64,000 nucleotides of DNA, taken from the NCBI GenBank assembly GCA_007922305.1, contig ML677334.1, positions 64,021,142 to 64,085,141 of the forward strand, in the 5' to 3' direction. The stretch's first letter is position 1, and every line of letters starts with the position of its first letter. The translations under genes were made by a program, and so were the position numbers. The notes below the pieces were generated by a model that did not search any database, had not been told where the DNA came from, and was given only the letters and a program-made list of their open reading frames with translations. Below are positions 57,395 through 64,000 of this stretch, one piece after another. Source of the stretch: Dermatemys mawii. Its lineage: Eukaryota; Chordata; Testudines; Dermatemydidae.

Positions 57395-58720
57395 TGTGGG
57401 GGTGATGGGTTCAGTCAGAGAGACTAGCTCTGAGTCCATTTTCCCTGCCAGCCTGGGACTTCAGAACCCTGCCTTGTTGAGCCAGACACACTACCCTGCT
57501 GGAAACACAGACCCAGGTCTGAACCACATCCCCCAAAGCTGCAGACTTAACTGAAAACGGCTTAAGAAGTATTCCTGTCTCCAACACCCAGATACCCAGT
57601 TCCTAATCAGATCCAAACTCCAAATAAATCCGTTTTACTCTGTATAAAGCTTATACAGGGTAAACTCATAAATTGTCCACCCTCTATAACACTGATAGAG
57701 AGATATGCACAGCTGTTTGCTCCCCCAGGTATTAATTACTTACTCTGGGTTAATTAATAAACATAGGTGATTTTATTAAATATAAAAAGTAGAATTTAAA
57801 TGGTTCCAAGTAATAACAGACAGAACAAAGTAAGTTATCAAGCAAAATAAAACAAAAACACGCAAGTCTAAGCCTAATATATTAAGAAACTAATTACAGA
57901 TGAAATCTCACCCTCAAAGATGTTCCAATAAGCTTCTTTCACAGACTAGACTCTTCCCTAGTCTGGGCCGAATCCTTTCCCTTGGTACAAGCCTTGTTCT
58001 AGCTCAGGTGGTAGCTAGGGGATTTCTCATGACCGTAGCCTGCTTTGTTCTGTTCCACCTACTTATATACATTTGGCACAAGGAGGGAATTTTTTGTCTC
58101 TTTGGGTCCTCACCCCTCCTTCTAAATGGAAAATCACCAGGTTTAAGATGGATTATAGTATCAGGTGACATGGTCACATGTCCTGTGAGACCCTAAACCT
58201 TCATTCTTGCTGGCCTGACTCACAGGAAGGCTTGCATGTAAGCACAGCCATTTACAACCAACTGTCCTAGTTGATGGGAGCCATCAAGATTCTAGTATGA
58301 GAGGGGTAGCCGTGTTAGTCTGGATCTGTAAAAGTGACAAAGAGTCTTGTAGACTAACATATTTAGCAGCTTAAGCTTTTGTGGGTGAAAGTGGGTCTTT
58401 GCCCATGAAAGCTTATGCTCCTAAACATCGGTTAGCCTATAAGGTGCTATAAGGCTCTTTGTCGCATCAAGATTCTAAACCACCATTAATGGCCCACACT
58501 TTGCATGAGTACAATAGGACCTCAGAGTTGCATTTTTTATTCCTAGTTTCAGATACAAGAATGATAAATTTATACAAATTGGATGATGGTACTCAGTAGA
58601 TTATAAGATTTGTAATGAAACCTTACACGAGACCTTTTGCATGAAGCGTATTCCAGTTACATTATATTTACACTAATTAGCATATTTCATAAAATCATGT
58701 GAGTGCAACGTCACAGTGAG
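57395..58720. mobile_element. Long LTR-like dispersed repeat, interrupted
   Basis: About 1.15 kb excluding the insertion. Phrases such as GGTTCCAAGTAATAACAGAC AGAACAAAGTAAG, GTCTAAGCCTAATATATTAA and AATGGCCCACACTTTGCATG match a long turtle repeat I recall, probably LTR-derived. A TAATTAATAAACATAGGTGA stretch could hold a polyadenylation signal. Ends were not defined and no retroviral protein is visible. A 170-bp element sits inside it at 58295-58464. Confidence 0.45.
58295..58464. mobile_element. 170-bp foldback/SINE-like element with 13-bp TSD
   Basis: CATCAAGATTCTA occurs at 58282-58294 and exactly at 58465-58477, so the interval is a clean insertion. The element opens GTATGAGAGGGGTAGCCGTG TTAGTCTG. 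The two halves are loosely inverted: GACAAAGAGTC .. TAGACTAACAT and AAGCTTTTGTGGG on the left mirror CCCATGAAAGCTTATG, GTTAGCCTATA and GCTCTTTGTCG on the right. A 13-bp duplication points to LINE-type retroposition. Confidence 0.78.
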
Positions 58721-58953
58721 TGTTTTGTATGTACTAACAGACAGGATTATAAGTGCTTGCATTGCTTTGCTTTGTGAATTTGTGTTGCCCAAACTTTTAC
58801 TAAAGATCCTGCATAGAAGGCTTTGCAGTAGCTCAGGTTGGTTATAAAAAATGTTGCATCTCAAACGAAAGGAGATAAACATAATACAACACTCTCCACA
58901 TTGCCTGCTTTTCATACTGAATAGTTTGTATTTACTGTTATTTGTATTTACTA

Positions 58954-59025
58954 TTTTCTACTTGTCATGAAACTAATGTGGATCGTACCATACCAAATCA
59001 TGTTAGTTTCATAAAAAGTAGAAAA
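58954..59025. repeat. Imperfect 27-bp hairpin
   Basis: TTTTCTACTTGTCATGAAAC TAATGTG (58954-58980) pairs with 58999-59025 across an 18-base loop: 23 Watson-Crick pairs, two G-T pairs and two mismatches by eye. It lies in otherwise plain DNA. It may be a small MITE remnant or an RNA hairpin. Confidence 0.6.
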
Positions 59026-60189
59026 CAGTCAACATTCATTCTGGTAGATTAAGGCATTCCTTACAAACAGCTTTCAGAAGGATGGGCACTTTTCTCAATG
59101 GACAGTCATTAAAAGTTGGTTCATTTTGTTGTTGAACTTCTACTATATTTTACACTTAACTCTGGAATTGAAGGTGGTCTGAGTTTTTTTTTGCCAGTTT
59201 CTTGAAGTTCTGCTTAACATCAGAAGCCTATTTGTGATCAAACAAGCAGAATCAATATATGGAACATTTCTGGAATGTAACTTTAAGAAATTACAACAGT
59301 TACAAATGGAGAGCCAAACCCCTGCCTTACACAAAGTATACCTATGATAAATTAAGGTCTTACTGACCTAATGAAAAGCTACAGATTGATATTCCTTTTG
59401 TTGAGCAGCCTGTAATTTCATTACTTTTATTGACAGTAATTATAACAGGCTGAATTTATGGATGCCATAAAGAAAAGTTAGTGAACCACATGAAAATGTC
59501 AACATGCTCACTTTGGTATGAGCAGTCTCAGGATTTTTTTTTCCTTGTGCAAGCCTGTTCCAGGGCAGTCTTTCTTAAAGTCTAGGGAGCATTACTTTAG
59601 AATTTCCAATTCCATTTTTTGAAATAAAATAATGGCTTCTGGTCTCCTTATGATTTCAGACATATCTTCAAACTCTCCCCTTACGATCATAAAATTGATC
59701 ATCTTGTCATTATACATAGTTACAATTCCATCATTTGTATCGCCTCCCTCTAGCCCAATCCCATTGGGTAGGTCTGAAGTTTGACTGAGGATTTTCAGCT
59801 TTTCTTTTTGTATGTTTTGAAATAATTAAATTAACTGTGTAGGCCAAATCTTGCACTTCTTAGGCAAACTGCCCATTTACTCAGTTACTGGAAGGTTTTC
59901 CTGTGCTAGGATTACAAGATCAGGCCTTTGCTTGATCATGTGCCAGAGTTTGCACATGTAGCTCTGTAAGGATAGGTGTCAAGTTTACTGGTATGGGAGT
60001 GTTTGTACAAACAAGCTGATGTAATGCTACTATGAATATCCTAGCAGGGCTGGAAACAGAGCAGCACTACCTGTAAGAAGTATTCAAGAATAAGAAATGA
60101 GTATAGAAAGGCACATGCCTGATACTTCTTCCAAATTAGCAGCCTTTCTAAATAAAATAGAGACCTAGTTTTGTATAAACTGGGAGGCA
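59026..60189. other. No recognised feature
   Basis: AT-rich sequence without recognised repeat or exon. Confidence 0.4.
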
Positions 60190-60430
60190 TAAATGAGAAG
60201 CAGTCTGTGTTTTGGTGAAGAGGACACTAGACTAAGGCTAAAAGGCCAGGATTCTATTCCTAGTTCTGCCACCAATCTTCTGGGTGAGCTTGAGCAAGTT
60301 TCTGTGCTTTTGTTTCCTAGCCTGCCCTTTGTCTGTCTCATCTGTATAGATTGTAAGCTCTTTGGGGCAGGGATTGTCTCTCCCTAAATAGTTGTAGAAC
60401 TTTTAGCAAAATTAAGCCTTCAGGCACTAT
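60190..60430 (+). repeat. tRNA-derived SINE, nearly full length
   Basis: GTTTTGGTGAAGAGGACACT AGACTAAGGCT precedes a B-box-like GGATTCTATTCC. The body TGAGCTTGAGCAAGTTTCTG TGC follows, then ATTGTAAGCTCTTTGGGGCA GGGATTGTCTCTCCC. This copy shows that the tRNA-like head, the body and the module seen alone at 20545, 24062 and 54147 belong together. Confidence 0.65.
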
Positions 60431-62984
60431 TATCATAATACCACCACTGAACTGCAATCAACAATTTGGCAAGATAGTCTAAAGAAAGATCATAACTCAG
60501 ACCCAAAATGCTTCCATACCATATTAACTATTCTGGAAAGAAACTAAGGATGAGGACAACATTTTGCTAAAAAGAGAGAGAGAAGCTCTGCATCAGAATA
60601 GCAACAGATTAACGAGATGTCTGAGAGTGATGCAGGCAGGCAGAGAAATGTATTAAGGAAAGTTAAATCTGACACTAAAGATGCAGAATGAAGAGTATTG
60701 GCTTTTACAGTACTGATGCCAATGGGCAGAGAGAGAGATTTTATTTCACACAGGGCCTCAACTATTGAGTCATGTTAGTGACCATGTCCTGAGAAAACCA
60801 GACAGATTATATGCAGGACTGAAATAAACTGTAATTAACCAAGTAACTTAAAAAATATTCAGATATGTTATTTGAAAATGTGAAAGTATTTTCTAAGAGG
60901 AACTACATAGCTTAAAAGTAAGGAGAACTACCAAGTTACCTGTACGACTGTGGGGCAAGCCATACTAATGGATACATCAAGCCTCCAAGTTTACAAAAAT
61001 AATTGTGCAATTTTGTGAAAGGGTGCCCAGACATTAGAAAATGGTTATGAATTGGTGAAATTATATAATATTCAGGCAAAATGTGGTACTGAAAAATCTT
61101 TACAAATGTTTTGTTATGTGCAAAAAATTAATATAGTATGATTTTACTAGCCCTTTTAACAACGTGGTCTCTAGAGTGCCTTGTATGTGCTAACATTTAG
61201 GTTAAAAATCTCCCCCTTTGTATCTTCTCTGGTACAGCTCCAATGATAGTAACGTTAGTATAAACTGACTAGGAGCATTTTAGCCACTATAGTTTCTAAT
61301 ACCGCATCATCTAACCTTGAGAAAATTCTGCTTAAAACACTAACAGCCACTGGTGGCCAGTCTTCACTAATATTGTCACTGGTGGTACTGCCCTACTATG
61401 TGGTTTTAACCCAATTACTAGTATGGAAAGGCCTAGTATTCAGCCAGGATTGGGTAAAAGGCCATCTTTAATCCAGAGGTGTAATGCTCCCTGTCTTTAA
61501 TATGTTTCATAGTATATTGAGTAATATGAATAGGGAAAATTAATTTTGTGTATGTAGGGCAACATTTGTGGAAATTTCCAGATGGGCTATTGCAGATGGT
61601 CTTGCTTGTTCTTTTTGTCTGGATATATAGCAGTTAGCTCTTAAAGAAATGCTTATTATTCGCTGTGGTGCAATTTTTTTTTTGGATGTTGGGTAAAGTC
61701 TGTTTTGCCTGAATCTCCCCCTCTAACTAAGAATATTTTTTTAGGTGTAGAGGTGCTGTTTAGCGGTTGTATTTATACAAATAAACAAAACATGACATCG
61801 AGTCCAAACAAGTGCAAGCACTCGCTGTTTGTGTAACTGGAAATGATACTTCTAGAATGTATGGACTGCAGTAAGCCAGGAACTGTTTAATATACTACAT
61901 TAAATAAGAGCCAATTCATACATTCTATTCAGAAACTATTATTTTTGTTACTTGTTTGTTTTTTAAGAGTTGTTAACCCAGGACATGCTTAACCCAGAAA
62001 ATAACCTTGAAGAACAATGTGCTGTTTATATCTACCCACTTCATTAATCTGGGTAAGTAGCAAAAACAGAGGAAAAAAAACATATCAAAGACTCAGTTAT
62101 AAATGGCAATTTTCTGAAAGAATAGTGGAAGGGTGTCACTGAAATCCTGTACAACTAACCTAAAATAAGAACAGCTCAGCATTTCTATAATATAGGTGCT
62201 ATTTAGGGTCAGGAAAAACCTGGGATTGGTTGCTGTAAAGAGACCTCTCTGCTTGTGCATTACTTTATTTCCTTACATTGTGGTGCTGTAGTGTCTGTCA
62301 GCAAGCAGAGTGTGAGTCAATCTCCCACTCCCCCAATTTCATTGTACAGATACAATATCTTAAATCAGCTACTGTACTGGAAGATGTGAGTAGATCAGTA
62401 TATATATTTGTACTGTACATGTGAACACGATACGTGTGTGTATGTGTATATGTATAGCTATAAAATACACACAATTAACACAGCACTAGATCCTCAGCTA
62501 GTATGAATTGGCTTGGTTCAATTTGGTTTATACTCAGTGAGAGCCTGACTCAGGTACTGAAGAATGTGATGATGTGTATACTAAACTGGGTGGAATAGCA
62601 GAAACTCCCATTCCTGTACATTAACTTCTCTTAGCTTACTATTTCTGCCTGTAAAGATGCAAAACATGTAATGGGCTCATTATCTTTCCCTCAGTTTTGC
62701 TTACCTTAACGGCCATTCAGATTTACGTGTGTCTACTCTTCTGTTTGCTTATAATGTGGATAGCCTATCTTCCTTTGTGCCTCACTCTCTCTTCAGTTAT
62801 ACTTCTGCCCTATTCTTGATGTTTAGCTGGCAATAAATCTCTTTGCACTCTTACTATTTCCCCTTTACCAAACCTCATGGAGGCAATTGCCACTAGCTTT
62901 TTTGTGTCTCCCTTTATATAGTGGGTTCGTCTTCTTCAACCCTGCTGATGGATGTCAGGTTGGAGGTTAATATAATTCCACATC
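60431..62984. other. Long unannotated stretch
   Basis: AT-rich. A short (TG)n/(TA)n tract lies at 62430-62456. No gene or recognisable repeat otherwise. Confidence 0.4.
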
Positions 62985-63560
62985 AGCGTTCCTCTCATTT
63001 TTCCCACCTATGTGCGGAATGAATTTTGTTACGTGCACCAATATGGAGGTGATGTGTGACATATCACCTTCATGCTGGTGCACATAAAATTAATGGGAGT
63101 GGGGCCGAGGGGTTCAGCGTGTAGGAGGTGCTCAGGGCTGGGGCAGAGGGTTGGTGTGCAGGGGGTGAGGGCTCCAGATGGGGATGTGGGCTCTGGGGTG
63201 GGGCCAGGGATGAAGGGTTTGAGGTACATAGGGGGCTCTGGGGCCTCTCCCCACCATGGCATCTCTGGGGCTGGGGCTGCAGGATAGGAACCCCTCCCCT
63301 GGCCCAAGCGCCTCCAGGTCAGGGGAGGGCCGCCCCGGTCATGCCTGGGGCTGGGCCATGCCTGGGGCCAGACCGTTCTGGCTGCGCCACCCCAGCAGGT
63401 CCAGGTGCCCCGGCTGTGGCAGGTTGGGAATCAGGCTAGGTGGGGGTAGGGGTGGGGCTCCCTTCCCCTGACCGGTCCCCAGGCTGGTTCCTTCAGTGCC
63501 TGCATGACGCTGAATAGGCTACTGTGCAGCCACACAACTTACAGGGAACTTAGTTCCTCG
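62985..63560. repeat. GC-rich dispersed repeat with a hairpin at its left part
   Basis: CGTGCACCAATATGGAGGTG A and TCACCTTCATGCTGGTGCAC face each other across TGTGTGACATA near 63032-63083, forming an imperfect hairpin. The left phrase TGTGCGGAATGAATTTTGTT is one I recall from abundant turtle repeats. The 63100-63480 interior is GC-rich with low-complexity GGGGCTGGG runs, which explains the overlapping open frames. Confidence 0.5.
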
Positions 63561-63759
63561 AGATAGAAGTTATGTTTTCACAGTTTGTAAAACATGTAAG
63601 AAATGACATTGAAGAAATTGTTAAAAGAGCATTAAGATTACAGAACCAAACACTCAAAAGTTAGGAAATGCCAGAATCAAATTTGCTTCTGAAAATTTAA
63701 CTCAGTCTCCCTGGGCATATGCATTATAATAGAGTCATATGATCACATACTGTTTTCCT

Positions 63760-63870
63760 ATCTTAAGTGCCATAGTCAACTTGTCCAAGATCACAGACAA
63801 AGTCTGGGAATTGAAGATTGCCTGAATCCCAGTTCAGTGCATTAATCCAGCAATCATCCTTCATCACCAA
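63760..63870 (-). repeat. tRNA-SINE fragment, minus strand
   Basis: AACTTGTCCAAGATCACAGA CAAAGTCTGGGAATTGAAGA follows the reverse complement of the SINE body and B-box region, ending ATCCAGCAATCATCCTTC. Confidence 0.5.
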
Positions 63871-64000
63871 AAGCCACGTTTGAACTGCAGGATAATTTGC
63901 AATCTTATTCCAAACACTCTGTCTTTAGTATGGCTTTGTTTCCGCTCTATGACATGCTCTCTTAACTATAGCAGTGCTTCTGCTAGCTACTGTGATCTCT
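63871..64000. other. No recognised feature
   Basis: Short AT-rich end of the window. Confidence 0.4.

Overview
The window looks like non-coding nuclear DNA from a reptile, most likely a turtle (Testudines). The basis is its repeat content: CR1 LINEs are the main retrotransposons, with L2-type LINE scraps, tRNA- and 5S-derived SINEs, many short foldback DNA transposons (TIRs reading like GTCTACACTGC), hAT elements starting CAGGGGT, and palindromic repeats centred on CCCATTGA..TCAATGGG. L1, Alu and other mammalian families are absent. Species assignment is inference from memory of turtle repeats; no search was run.

I recognise no host protein-coding exon, tRNA gene, rRNA gene or CRISPR array. 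The open frames are short, and the only protein-like stretches belong to transposable elements: a 5'-truncated CR1 on the minus strand (41238-44305) with endonuclease and reverse transcriptase motifs in broken frames, an L2-like LINE end (about 30606-31600), and an hAT-type transposase remnant with a TTF/BED-like zinc finger (49628-50604, minus).

Layout. 1-12 kb: a 1-kb hAT element with a GC-rich minisatellite inside, a cluster of foldback MITEs, two almost identical 118-bp copies 2.4 kb apart, CR1 3' ends, and a unique CpG-containing block near 11.3-11.8 kb. 12-24 kb: a 5S-derived SINE, MITE pieces, an hAT with a perfect target duplication inside an older repeat, GC-rich repeat blocks and another long-TIR MITE. 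24-33 kb: mostly old single-copy-looking DNA with CR1 and L2 3' ends. 34-36 kb: an old CR1 interrupted twice, by a MITE and by a younger CR1 tail. 39-47 kb: a GC-rich block, the large CR1 and an hAT element. 49-53 kb: the transposase remnant, an hAT element, a solo LTR with TG..CA ends and a long-TIR MITE. 53-64 kb: mostly plain intergenic or intronic sequence with an LTR-like repeat carrying a foldback/SINE-like insertion (13-bp target duplication), and GC-rich repeat sequence near the end.

No genes work together here in an operon or pathway sense. The story is one of successive transposition, and several insertion orders can be read from nesting and target-site duplications. The window could be intergenic or lie within a large intron.
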